Source of the DNA: Prostheceraeus crozeri
Taxonomy: Eukaryota > Platyhelminthes > Polycladida > Euryleptidae
Length of the DNA stretch: 64,000 bases
Assembly (NCBI GenBank): GCA_907163375.1
Contig: CAJQUW010007481.1
Location: 248,001 to 312,000 of the forward strand
Reading direction: 5' to 3'
Shown: in pieces, positions 9,275-21,124 of the stretch
How positions within the stretch are numbered: position 1 is the stretch's first letter
How the letters are laid out: each line of letters opens with the position of its first letter
Notes under the pieces: generated by a model
Told to the model about the DNA's origin: nothing
The model's database searches: none
Seen by the model: only the letters and a program-made list of their open reading frames with translations
Translations under genes and position numbers: made by a program

Positions 9275-10951
9275 GCTGTTTCACACATGCGACTTTTTGC
9301 AGCTCGGAAGTCGCGCGAGTGTTTGTTTAACATCACAGCCTGTAAAGCCTTTCACGCATGTCTCGCGTTTTCATGTAGCCGCGAGTAAATCGCGCGATTT
9401 TGGTTTTTGACTTATCAATGATCTTTAACATCATGCCATGAGAACCTTCCTGAGTTTAGCATGATGTGGCGACCAAAACGCATTCCGAATTGCCAATTTT
9501 CGTTAAGGAAAACCGATTTTATCGGGAATAATATTTTTGATTTCCAGAGTGTTGATGTTCTCGAACTTCGTGTAAATCAATCAATACTGTGGCCAATGCG
9601 CGTGCTAAGGACACTGACTGAAGTCAGTGATTGTCACCAATTTACATTTTGACCTCGTTCTCAGCCGTCAGTGGTCATGCTCTGGTGATCCACACACCAA
9701 ACTCATCCCCAGAGTATGAAGAAGTTGATGGCGCTCATGGCGTCCACCATGGAGAGAAATTCTTGCCTTCGTAATCTTCTTTCACTGGAACAATGGCCAG
9801 CAAAGACAATTAAAAAGCTATGTCCATGGAAGACAATAGCATGGTCGTGCGGATTCCACGGTAGCATTACATCCAATGGAGCCTTTCACACATGTCGCGC
9901 GTTTTAAAAGCGGCTTAATTGTCGCAAGAATTCTCCGGAAATCGCGCGATTTTGAGGCGATTTTCAGTTTTGACCGACTAACGATCTAGAACATAGCGTC
10001 AATCTGAGAACATTTCTAGGTGCAATGTTACGGTAATTAAAACGCGTTCCGAATTGCTGAATTTCGTTCAGTAGAACCGATTATATCACATAATACATTT
10101 GAAGTTCGAAAGTGGTGAGGTTATTGACCTTCGCACACGTCAAACAAGAGTGCCTTCCATGCGCGTGCATTAATAGACGATGACTGAAGTCAGTCCATGT
10201 CTTCAATTTAGATTTTGACTTCGCTCTCAGCCATCAGTGCTCGGATTTTGGTGATCCACACACCAAAATGATTCTTAGAAAATGAAGAAGTTGATGACTC
10301 GCATGGCTTCCTCCATGGACAGAATTATCTTCATGACATGCAAGTCTCCCAGAGGGCCCTCCCATGCACTATGCTTTATTGATTTACTAGAATGGACCAC
10401 TTGCAAAAGCAGAAGATATTGACAATAGATGCAGTAGATTGCGAAAGTTGCTACTGTTCGTATTGATATGATGAAAGTGTTCGCCTCGTGAAAATTTGTT
10501 GACTTCTGCTATGAATAGATGACGCAATTGACCACTTTTATCGATGAACTGATTGAATAGGTTGCTGAGATTTCTTTATCTATCAAATGAACTCACATGC
10601 CTATTATACAAAGCAGACGGCGAGACAAAATTGCTGAAATATGAATGTACTATGTTGATTTTTAATATTATAGCGAACTACGTAATAAATTTTAGATATT
10701 CTAATTCTAATTTCCTTCTGATTTCGATGAAAACGAGAACAAATACAACTGAAGCCTGCCTTCAGAGTAATTTTGGTTTATGCCCTTCTCCAATAGACTA
10801 ACACACATCCACTTTCTATGTCTCATGAAATAGAGAGATCGAAATGACTGTCCGATGATTGACAGTCGCAGAAATCGAAGTCCAATTTGAAAAGCCAATT
10901 CCAAATTTTAACGACAATCGCGCTGCAAAAAGTCGCATGTGTGAAACAGCC
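9275..10951. mobile_element. Inverted-repeat element with internal units
   Basis: Bases 9275-9303 (GCTGTTTCACACATGCGACT...) match the reverse complement of 10922-10950 over 29 bases, so this looks like a non-autonomous DNA transposon of about 1.68 kb. The same terminal-like sequence recurs inside: GCCTTTCACGCATGTC near 9349 and GCCTTTCACACATGTC near 9891. The two internal units (about 9349-9890 and 9891-10350) are diverged direct copies sharing GCATTCCGAATTGC/GCGTTCCGAATTGC, GACTGAAGTCAGT, GATCCACACACCAAA and GAAGAAGTTGATG. No transposase. No clear target duplication was found. Confidence 0.6.
9349..10350. repeat. Two diverged 0.5 kb direct repeats
   Basis: Tandem units of about 540 and 460 bp, roughly 75% alike by eye, each starting with a copy of the element terminus. 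They could reflect nested insertion of one element into another or internal duplication. Confidence 0.6.
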
Positions 10952-10984
10952 CTTAGAGAATCAAGGGGTTTCCGGAATATGAAA

Positions 10985-13530
10985 AAGGGTACGAGAGGAT
11001 GAGAGACAGGATTATGAGCGACTTTCTCTAAGAATTTCACGCAAATATTATCAAGACGTTGATGAACTGATGCCGGGGAGAAAGAGATGTTGGCCCATTT
11101 GCAACCTCTCTTCTCTATGCTCAGTATCTTGGCCATGGCGGAAGCAGGGAGGTCACACAGTGGGTCGGCCAGCAGTAGACGAGGACGGAGAAAACATAGG
11201 AAATGTATGCTTTCCAAATGATGCACGTTGGAGCCCCGGAAGACCACAGTGATTTAACCAGAAACATGTCTGACTTAGTGATCATCATGTCAGTCTGAAG
11301 AGTCCACTTGGCATTACATTGAAAAACAATCCCAAGGAGCTTAGCATCGGTAACATCACTGATGAGAGCATTGTCAATAGTGACAGGAGACGAGGAGCTG
11401 TTGGATCGGCTAATGGTAATAGTCTTGCACTTTACAGCATTGATGATTATCTCTTTGTCAGCAGCCCATTTCACGAGACGATCGATATCTGATTGCAGGG
11501 TATCGCGATTATCATAGTCAACAAAATGAATGATGGTGAAGTCATCAGCAGTGGTGGAGAGAATAGGAAAGTCGTTGACGAGAAGAGCGAATAACAACGG
11601 CCCAAGGGCTGATCCTTGAGGCACGCCTCTAGTTACCTTTCTCCAGTCAGTCGGAATTCCTCGAGTTGAAGCCACGCGTTGGCATCTGCTTGACAAAAAC
11701 ACTTTAAAAGTTAATGATGACTTTATGGCATCCAAATTTACTTTGCACAGTGGATATGATAACATTATGACCAGCGCGATCGAATGTCTTTGAAAAAATC
11801 AAACATGGCTATTCGGCAATATCCTCCAGTTCGCACGATGTGTTTGAGAGCAGCCAGTCGAAGATAGGTGAGAACGTTACAACATCCGCCAAAATGTGAC
11901 GGAAGAAAACCAAATGGAAGGGGTTCATCAACGAGCGGAGAGATGGGAGGAGTGCCATTTTGATAAAAAGTTTCTCTAGGACTTTGCTAGCACATGGAAG
12001 AATGGAAGCAGGTCTGTATTCAGAATGACCTTTTGGGATGGGGACAGTGTTGGCCATTCTCCAAACACGTGTGGAGTACGATTCATTCAGGCAACGATTA
12101 AAGATGTAGAATAATGTTGAAGCAAGTTCATAGGCATCAGAATCTTCATCCGAAGGCTTCTTCAGAAGCCAGTCGTCTATCATGTCAGGGCCGCTCGAGT
12201 TAGATTTGATTCGTCGCAGTTCACGAAAAACATCAAATTCGGTTAATTCACAGATGGAAGTTGAAGTCACTGACAGAGAGGCAGGCGTGATGTTTGCATC
12301 AGAGTTTGTGTTTTTATTCGGTACCAAAGTGTTTCTCGAGACGAAGTGATCAGCAAACTTATCATTGAGGGAATATGTGAGATTTACATCAACTTCCTTT
12401 GGCAGACTTGACGTTTAGAGATCAAGTTTACCTTGCGCCATACACTTCGACTTCTTTTGCTGGCTACAAAAGCAGATTGTGAAAATTTGGATTTTGCTTC
12501 CTTAATTTTCTGATTGAATTCTTCTCGCAAAACCAAGTAATCTGACCGATTTTTCTTAAAGAATACTTTATCCATAGCGTTATATAGTGCTTTCAGAGAA
12601 GGTGGTAATGCAGAGAAGGATCATCCAAGGATAATCGTCATCACGCATACGCAAAACTTGGTAGGGAAAACACTGATCCACAAGGCTGACAAGAGTGTCA
12701 TCGAAATCTTCAATGGAATCATCTATAGATTCTAGACAGATAATCGAGGGCCTATCTATTTGCCTTTCAATAGGGTGATTATTGAGTTTCTCCAGGAAAA
12801 TTGCTTGGCACTTCCTATTGTATTGACGAGCTGTGATTTTCTGAACACAAGAATCACTCTTTCGAAAGTGTGAAGGGACGAAGAAACCACAATGGTCAGA
12901 TTTACCGAGTGAAGATGCAGGTAATTGAAATTCCCAAGGGGCGTTAGCAGCAAGAATATCCGAGGTATGACCACAACGTGTATCAAAGTCGATAATCTGA
13001 ATGAAGTGATTACGATTAAACGGAGGAGTCAAGTGATGTCGAACATCGTTTACATCACCGCAAATCACTATTCGATGCGACGGGCCATGAGAACAGCACT
13101 TTCATCAAAGCAATCTTGGAGGTAATCAGAGATAAGATGATGTTCTTCGATATTACCCCAGTATGGGTGATAAATTGCGTAGATGGAGATCCGCTGCTCA
13201 AGAAGCCGACAGGCTAAGATGTTCGTTTTGGAAGAGCCTCTAAGCACAGGAAGATGAAAAAGTTCGGCTTTTATGCTGTTTTTGATGGAAATTGATACTT
13301 AGCCTCCAAAGGCATCACGACCACAGCGAAGAATGTTGCAAGCATCAACAGAAATCGAAGCGTTAGGAATTGTATCATCAAGCCAGGTTTAATGATGATT
13401 ACATCAGGGTTCAAGCTTCTGCTCCTGACAGCAAGGTCGTCTACTCTATTTCTCAGAGAACGAGCATTGAAATACAATATAGAAGGGGCAATATAGCGGA
13501 TTTTTGCAACACAAGGTGAACTCATAAGCG
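10985..13530 (-). mobile_element. LINE with endonuclease and RT, broken
   Basis: Minus-strand non-LTR retrotransposon, longest in the window. The N-terminus of the AP-like endonuclease reads LYFNARSLRNRVDDLA (13465-13420) and continues to GDVNDVRHHL and SLGKSDHCGFF (13060-12880), the latter giving the S-D-H catalytic motif. The RT follows: IKSNSSGPDMIDDWLL (about 12210-12165), NTVPIPKGHSEYRPAS (about 12050-12005), RGVPQGSALGPLLFALLVND (11625-11570). The palm motif is altered: IIHFVDYDNRD stands where F-A-D-D-x is expected. The C-terminal domain goes to about 11130. Several frame changes separate these blocks. The endonuclease plus this RT arrangement fits the CR1/Jockey group broadly. Confidence 0.85.
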
Positions 13531-14170
13531 GAACTTTAATCAGATTGTCGACATTAGGGGATCGTCTTCAAAATCATTTAATAATTTTGCAAAATTCTTG
13601 CCCACCTAGGCATCTCACTCCAGTGAGAGGATCGGTGCTAACTACTGACAGACCACTTGTGTTTCTCATTTTCTCAAAGACTTTCAGTTATCCTATAGAA
13701 GGGAAATGCCGCTTTGTGGAGTCGTCACTGTCCTGCTGTGTCCCCCTACATTGACGGAATTTTTTAATTGTCTTCTTCTTTCATTCCTTTACTTCTGTGT
13801 CTACATTTACCTCCCTTTCTGTAGAAAATTTCAAAGTTGCATATATTCTTAAGTAAATTTTTGGATACATTGTATTTGCCCGCTTTACCCGTTGTAGTTA
13901 CATATTTTAATCATTCTTGTGTTTAGCTACCTTTTTACATTACATAAGGAAATTCAGTGCCACAATATGCATGTTTTGCGAAATCATAGTTTATTTTACA
14001 TAGAGTTGAAATGTCTACCCATTCTGAGAGTGAAAATTGATTCTGTGTTCGTAGTGGATGGATGTTAAGTGATTTGCGACTGATGAATGGTGTGCGATTA
14101 AATTCATTTCTGGCTCCCAAACTGTTCTACTTAGTCCATGGTTCCTCCGATTTCCTAAAGTCTTCACAAA
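13531..14170. other. Possible LINE 5' leader, otherwise empty
   Basis: The minus strand near 13720-13600 is partly open (FEKMRNTSGLSVVSTDPLTG) and directly precedes the LINE endonuclease, so part of this may be the LINE leader. From 13760 to 14170 only AT-rich unrecognised sequence is seen. Confidence 0.35.
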
Positions 14171-14904
14171 AGTAGGATTTGCATTGTTTTTCTTCGGAAT
14201 TGGAGGTAACATTAAATGAATGCGCTACTTCTGGTGTCTGTAAGTTTCGTCTTCATGAGAAAGAAGATTTTGGGTTCTTCTTGAGTCAGAAATTATCACG
14301 TTCTACCTTAACTTACTTCATTTTCTTTTTGCCAAAAATTATTTTTTTGCCTTTGAAGGTGTAGATCAGTCTACTCTTCAATCTTGTCTCAACATCTACC
14401 TTAATGTATGCCAAAAAAACAAAATGTCAATCTTGTTAAATTAGACGCATGAAGTGATGCTGAGTCGTCACTAGTCTGCTTTATTATATTATGACTTGCT
14501 GACGGCAGCATCATAAATTTAACATAGCATGACAGTATCAAAGATGCAATCAAAGATATAAAACATGTACATGCACATAGCTGCATAACGTATCTATGAC
14601 ATGCACATAGATGTGGCAAATAGCACGGTCGACACACTAACCCCCGCCAGAAACGGAGTTCTTCATGAAACGGAGCTTCCATATCTGTCAGGAGGAAGAT
14701 GGTTCTGCCAAAACGAGAATTCTGTGGCATTCTTGGCGGTCTTCCGCGCCTTGGTGGCTCACCGACTCGAACAGGCTGATCAAAATCCAAAGCTGCTGGT
14801 TTAAGTGGGTCAATAGAAACTGTCTCTTGCCTTCCACCTCCATCGATAAGAAACGTCCTTCCGTTTTTCTGCAGAACGAGATGTGGACCTTCATATAGTC
14901 CATT

Positions 14905-17250
14905 TATTTGCATACATGCCTTTATGTAGTCGGAGATTTCAATCGAGTGGATACTACCTTACTGGAAACAAGCTTCGCCTTGGTAAATGTGGTGCGCTCC
15001 CCAACCAGGTGCAATGCTGCCCTTGACCTGATTCTCGTGCCCGAGGAGTTATCGTCGGAATACCATCCTCCCGCGATTTATGCACCATTGGCCGCCAGTG
15101 ATCATGCTGTTCTGCACTTAGCGGCAATTAACTCGGCACCTGTAATTTATCCAACTCAAAAAGTTTTGGACTTGCGTGATTCAAACCTTAGCCCTGTTGC
15201 GCTTCATCTGCAATAGTTGGACTTTCACAATTTGTTCTCTAGTCTAAAACTAGACGAAATGTGTGCTAGATTTTATGAAGTCTTAAACGACTGTCTGTCA
15301 TCCTTGCCTTATGACATTATTAGGAAGCCCAGCGACAAGCCATGGATCAGTTCCAATATCAAAGTTCTGATAAATAAACGCTACAAAGCGCATCGCTCCG
15401 GTAACTGGGACCTGTACATACACTATCATGACAAGGTAAAAGAAGCCATACTTACAGCTAAAAGTCTTTGGGCTGCTCGTCTCCGAAAAGAAGACTCCTC
15501 AGTCTGGAATATACGTGAAAAAGTGCTAGGAAAGTCTCGTGAATGTGACTGGATAAGAAACTGTGAGGCAAACCTTCCCTTACACCAAGTGCTTGATAAC
15601 TTAAATGATACATATATATCTTCCATGACGTCTGATCCTGCGTCCTGTCCGCTGTCTCCGATTGTGATACCCTTCAACTTTTGTGAACTTGAGGTGGAGA
15701 AACTCTTACAACTGGTCAATCCCAGAAAGTCTCCTGGACCTGATGGTATTCCGTCTATCGTGTGGGTCAAATTATCCAGTGCACTCGCGGCTCCACTCTG
15801 CCTGATCTTCAATCGTTGCCTGCAAACTGCTAACCTTCCATCACTTCGGAAGCAAGCCGACATCATACCGATCCCGAAAACGAAGGGACCTAGCCTTACG
15901 GAGACTCGACCTATTTCGCTGCTGTCGCTGCCTGCAAGAATCCTCGAACGACAAGTAGTGAAACGGTTTTCCAATGAATTCTCTAGTCGAAATGATTTCT
16001 CGCAATTTGCCTACAAAGCTAAAAGTTCAACCACATGTGCACTTGTATACTTGATTGATTTCATCGCTAATGCTCTGTCATCCGTTCGCAATAAAGCATG
16101 TCATCTTATCGCTGTTGATGTCGAAAAAGGTTTTGACCGCCTGTCTCACCGCTTGCTGATTGAAAAAATGCTCAAAGACAAATTTGATCCCTATCTCGTT
16201 GTGTTCATCGCAAACTATTTAGGAAATAGATCTCAAAGAGTTCGGTGGAAATCAACTTACAGTCCTCTCAATGGATAGTACGTGGTGTGCCACAGGGATC
16301 CTCGGTGGGTCCAATTTTATTTAGTTATTTTATGTCTGATCTCAAGGTTGACTCAAGTGCTTGTTTGATGAAATGTGCTGACGATATTGTGTTATGTACC
16401 ACGATTTCCCGTGACTCGTCCAGCGATGATATTCACTCAACCTATGATCAAGTAAAGAGTTGGATGACCTTAAACAGCTTGGCCATTAAAACAACCAAAA
16501 GCCAACAGATGACGGTAACAGTAGCACCTTGTGAGCTATCCAATGAATGGCAGATAAACGAGATTCCTACAGTTAAAGAGGTTAAAATCCTTGGGATAAT
16601 TGTTGACCAACATCTGAGATGGAGGGCTCATATTGAATTTATCTCCAAGAAAGCCTCGACCAGGTTGTATGCATTAAGAACGCTTAAACCGTTTCTGAAC
16701 AGGAATCAGCTTTTCAATATCTACAGTGCCTGTGTACGAACTATCCTGGAGTACTGTGCTCCCATTTTCGTCGACTTAAGACAGTATCAGACAGATATTC
16801 TAGAAAGGTACAGGCTCGTTGTCATCGGATTATATGTGGATAATCGTCTACTTGTGAATGCTCACTATTCATTCCATTATTCTATCGCCGACTGATACTT
16901 GGTTGGAATATGTTTGAACAAATGTTGAGTGATCCAGATCACCCACTTCATTCTCTTGTGCTGCCGCGTTTGCCATACTCAAGGAAATTCCGTTTGCCGA
17001 CATCTTCTAACTTACTTCTCCAACGATCGTTCATCCCATTCATGTCAAAGCTCAGCAACTCTGGCTTCACAGTGTAAATGACTTACTCACTTAGATAATG
17101 GTCCTATGTAAGTTTATGGCGATATTTATTTGCTTCTTGTTATGTACTTCATTTTAATAATTTGTAACTGTTTACTTGTTGTTTTGTTCCCCCACGATTT
17201 TTATTATTGGGGGTTTGTGAAAATAAACGTCATTATTATTATTATTAGTC
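14905..17250 (+). mobile_element. LINE inserted in Gypsy fossil
   Basis: Plus-strand non-LTR element, 5'-truncated within its endonuclease: YVVGDFNRVD (14926-14955) and APLAASDHAVLHL (15090-15125) give the D-F-N and S-D-H motifs. A 353-codon frame (15217-16278) carries RKSPGPDGIPSIVWVKL and ETRPISLLSLPARILERQV. The overlapping frame 16245-16895 carries VRGVPQGSSVGPILF and the palm motif CADDIVL (Y/F replaced by C). Only two or three frame breaks are visible. The 3' end has a short CCCCC/GGGGG hairpin at 17190-17216 and an (ATT)n tail at 17226-17248, as in CR1/L2-like LINEs. It separates the two halves of the Gypsy integrase, so it is younger than that fossil. Confidence 0.85.
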
Positions 17251-17385
17251 AACATGGACATGATCAAATCGACATTGTGGAATTTCGTAGGACTGGAGAG
17301 GTGATTTTACATGGGTCTGAATCTTGGACGATTGATAAAGAACGCATGATTTATCCCATAAACCAACTTGCTTTTAAATATTGTG
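17251..17385 (+). mobile_element. Possible second LINE tail scrap
   Basis: Between the (ATT)n tail and the Gypsy integrase the plus strand reads HGSESWTIDKERM then INQLAFKYCARQIF. This resembles the W-T-x-K ... R-x-I C-terminal signature of the 7.4 kb LINE type. Short and weak. Confidence 0.3.
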
Positions 17386-20040
17386 CCAGACAAATTTTTC
17401 AGAGACAAGAGTCCGTGTTGCTCTTATGGAAAGATGCGAAAGATTGTGAATAGCTTCAAATACTTGACGTTGGAATGAGCAAGGAAGAATAGGTCGCGGC
17501 TTACCAGTAGATATGTCACAAAGAAGTGAATCTTGATGAGGGCCGAATTTAACATCTTGTAGTTGAAATCCATTCGGAACTGTCTTGTACTTTTGCATAT
17601 CCGGATCTCGTTTCTGTTCAGCTGACATCGCTGCATAATCCACACTGATTTGAGTAGAAACAGAGGTGATTGACATTCTGCAAAGAGCGTCAGCAACATG
17701 ATTATTTTTGCCTGATATATGTTTGACATCCGTAGTAAATTCAAAAATGGCGTTGTTCCCTGGGAGACCATGGATCTGAACATTTGCTGAATGCAAATGT
17801 TAGTGGCTTGTGATTAGTGAAAGTAACGAGATGGCGACCTTCGATTATGTATCGGAAATGCTTAACAGACAGATACAGAGCAAGTAATTCACGGTCAAAT
17901 GCACTGTACTTTTTTCTGCTGGACGTAATCGTCGACTGAAAAATGCTAGTGGTTGCCATTGATAATCAATCGGCTGCTATAAAACAGCTCCACCTGCAAT
18001 ATCAGAAGCATCAGTTGTAAACTCGATGGCAGCGGAAGGTTGAGGATGAACGAGCATTGTGGCATTAGCTAAAGATTCCTTTGCTTTTGAAAATGCTGTG
18101 TCTAATTCATGGGACCAGGAAATGAGCTTAGGCTTCTTTAGAAATTCTTGCAGGTCTTTTAATTTTTTTGGTTTGTGAAAGTTCGTAATGGCCTCTATTT
18201 TTTCCGGTAAAGGCATAATCCCATTCTCATCAATTCGATGCCCCAAGAAGTCAATCGCTGACCGTCCAAATTGACATTTCGCAGCATTTATGACCAAACC
18301 ATGTTGCTGAAGACGATTGAAAAGCAGACGAAGATGATCACAATGTTCTGATTCAGAACGACTGGCGATAAGAATATCATCAAGATAGACGAATATGAAG
18401 TCAAGGCCTTGACATGCTTTATCCATCAATCTTTGAAATGCTCGAGCAGCGTCTTTGAGCCATAAAGGTATTCGTAAAAATTCAAATATGCCAAAGGGTT
18501 TACAGCAGTTTTAGGAATGTCATTTTTTGAAAACGGCAACCTGATGGCAACCTCGCACAAGATCCACTTTTGAAAATATTCGTTTACCTGCCAGATTAGT
18601 GGCAAAATCATGAATATGTGGTATAGGATATCTGTCAGGAGTGGTTGCATCATATTCAATCGCCTGTAATCGTCACACGGCCGCACGTCACCTGATTGCT
18701 TAGGAACCATGTGTAATGGTGAAGACCATTAACTGTTCGATTCCCATTTCCTCCATTTTGCGGAATTCTTCCTTTGCCAAAGCAAGCTTTTGCGGTGGCA
18801 ATTGACGTGCTCTAGCATGAACTGGAGGACCTGTCGTTGTAATGTAGTGCTCGACTGCATGTGCTGTGTGCGGGTTAGAGAAAGTGGGCAATTTTGCCCA
18901 CTTTGTTAATGATGGGTAGCGAGTGAGTAATTCTGCGTATTGGTTATTAGAGGATCAATGTACAGTCGTTGTGATGTTACATTTGCATCAGTCAAATGAG
19001 TAGTTTCCAAAGTTAGGCAATCAACTAACTGACGGCCTCTCATATCGACAAGAAGGCAGGGGAATAGCAGAGGAAATCTGCACCTAACAATGACTTATCC
19101 ACGTCAGCGATCAAAAAGTTCCATCTGAGTGCGCGTGAGTTGATGTGAAGAGAAAGTGTGCGAACGCCGGAAGTATGTATTGGAGTTCCGATAGCTGCAC
19201 TTAATACCGGGCCATTGTATTTAGAACGTGTCTCTAGACTGGTTGCTGGAACAACACTGACCTTCGCTCCTGTGTCGACAAGAAATTCACAGTTAGAAAT
19301 AGGATCTCGATGAAAGAAAAGTCTTCTTTCAAATTGGCCGACCGCCGCTGCTATTAGTGACGGTCGGCTAGTTCCTTTCCCGAATAATTGCATGGGGAGA
19401 CACACTTCTTTGCATTTTGACCAAAATGTGCGTGGTAGAAACACATGCCTGTTGTTTTAGGCGCCGCAATGCGATTTGGAATCACACTTTTTCGATTACT
19501 GATTACCAGCATAAACAGATGTCGAATTTCTGGAAAACCACAATTTGTCAGCAATAATGGCAAATTTCCTTGGATCACTGAAATCCTCGTTAGCTAATTG
19601 AAGTCTGCCATCATTCGGCGTTAGTTCCAAAAACAGATGCTGGAACAAAAAGCAAGGAGCATGGGTACTCATAAATGCCAGCATTCCATCCATCAACTCT
19701 GTAGGTTTTTTATCACCTAAGCCAGTCAGATGTAGAAGTCGAGAGGCTCTTTCGCTGGGACTTAATGAAGAGGTGTTCAATATCTTTTGCTTCAAGTTCT
19801 CATACTTATTCGATGGAGAAGGATTAGAGAAGATATCTGTCACTCGGATTTCAGTTGGTTCGTCATGTGTGGCAACGATGTGATAATACTTTGTCTCATC
19901 TGGTGTTATATGGCGAAGATGAAATTGAGCCTCAACCTGAGCCAACCAAGCTCCTGGTTTGAGAAGGCCAAAATGCGGGTAATTTCACTGAGGTGATTGA
20001 CAGTTCTCCTGTTGAAGTCATTGTAAGCCACACGCATAAC

Positions 20041-20315
20041 TGATGCCTCATCATTTAACCGCAATCAACTTAAGGAGACGTGATGACGTCATATCTTCCA
20101 GTCTGATACATCACTTTTAACATGCTTCGTGACGAATCAGCTATGCGTAAGACGATCAGCGCACTGGGAGAGAATGGAATGAAGGTCACTTGTTTGTTTT
20201 CTCTGAACACCTAAATAATCGACAAAATGGAACAATTCTGCGAACGCAAGTGTACAAGCAAAACAGACGATCCTAAAGAGCTTGCCTTCCACAGCTCTCA
20301 GGAAGACAAAATGTC
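20041..20315. other. No gene; possible Gypsy leader or LTR
   Basis: Lies upstream of the Gypsy gag on the minus strand, where a leader and terminal repeat would be expected. No matching copy was recognised at the other end of the element, so it is not called a repeat. Confidence 0.35.
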
Positions 20316-20757
20316 TGTTTTGGTTTTATATAAGCACAATTGAAATTCCATTGACTGCTTTCATATTGCAACGGTTTCAAAATAAAAAAATCATTTTTTA
20401 ATCGAATTGCAGGCTTTCTCAATATCTAAAGGGAATGACAACTATTAAGTCAATAAAAGACACCGACACCCTTGATTCCTCGACCGCACTCACTCGACCC
20501 AGGAATCGAACCGAAGTCCGCGGTGGAGACGAGCTTGTACCTCCTTCACTAGGCCACGCTGACAGCAAAGTGCGGGGCGAGTGCAGTCGGGGAATCAAGG
20601 ATGTTGGTGTCTTTTGTTGACTAATTAGTTGTCATTCTCTTTAAATATTAAGAAAGCCTATAATTCGATTCAAAAACGATTTTTCTGTTTTGAAACCGTT
20701 GCAATTTGAAATCTGTCAAAGGAATTTCAATTCATGCTTTTAAACCAAAACACTTTC
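20316..20757. repeat. Foldback element, about 175 bp arms
   Basis: Bases about 20316-20493 are an inverted match (about 85% by eye) to 20575-20757. Shared blocks include TGCAACGGTTTCAAAA, GAATGACAACTA and AAAAGACACC. The arms enclose an 81 bp centre that looks tRNA-derived. Foldback (stem-loop) mobile elements have this shape. The arms have diverged, so it is not very recent. Confidence 0.8.
20494..20574 (-). other. tRNA-like core in foldback element
   Basis: The minus strand has GGTTCGATTCC (20512-20502), an exact pol III B-box/T-loop consensus, and TGGCCTAGTGAAGG (20556-20543), an A-box-like sequence, 30 nt apart as in tRNA genes. A full cloverleaf does not fold: the T stem is only partly paired and no matching acceptor ends are visible. 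Best read as a tRNA-derived pol III promoter relic rather than a functional tRNA. Confidence 0.5.
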
Positions 20758-21083
20758 ACAGTATACCATCTCCGTAGCGAAACGGTCCCTATGATTTGCT
20801 TGCATTTTTCTTGTTCCAACGACAGGGTAAATGACCTGAAATGCTAGGTTCTAGCTTGTGTTTTCTTGAATCATATGCAAATCTTATGTAACTTTTTCTC
20901 ATGTGTGGACAGCATAGGTAAAATACACTGATGATTTCAAGCATTCAGTTTTGTTTACTGCTACTTCTCCACCTTTCACTTGGTAGACCATAAATATACA
21001 CGAAATATACTTGGATTTTATTTTCGGACTCGTGCAGCCAGTCTGAAATGAAATACATATAGGCATATTTGCTATTATCATCA

Positions 21084-21084
<1 letters not shown>
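20758..21084. other. No gene recognised
   Basis: AT-rich spacer between the foldback element and the (TA)n tract. Nothing identified. Confidence 0.5.

Positions 21085-21122
<38 letters not shown>
21085..21122. repeat. (TA)n microsatellite
   Basis: About 19 TA units. It cuts the LINE reading frame at its C-terminal end (SCRCGDVQT runs straight into the repeat). Confidence 0.95.
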
Positions 21123-21123
<1 letters not shown>

Positions 21124-21124
21124 T

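Larger units (their letters stand above)
14400..20040 (-). mobile_element. Fossil Gypsy-type LTR element, split by a LINE
   Basis: Old minus-strand LTR retrotransposon of the Gypsy group. Parts in order from the right: gag (about 20040-19500), retropepsin-like protease (about 19330-19050), reverse transcriptase (about 18890-18200), RNase H (about 18100-17740), integrase start with its zinc-binding region (about 17740-17385), then after the inserted LINE the integrase C-terminal tail (about 14910-14600). The gag resembles those of invertebrate Gypsy elements with a conserved central block. No matching pair of terminal repeats could be recognised, so the outer limits are uncertain. It is clearly broken, with several breaks besides the insertion, and looks old. 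Confidence 0.85.

Noticed and set aside
14400-14610. 3' terminal repeat of the Gypsy fossil
   Set aside because: No matching copy was recognised near 20.0-20.3 kb, so no terminal repeat pair is claimed.
20494-20574. Functional tRNA gene
   Set aside because: A and B boxes are present but no cloverleaf with paired acceptor ends can be drawn.
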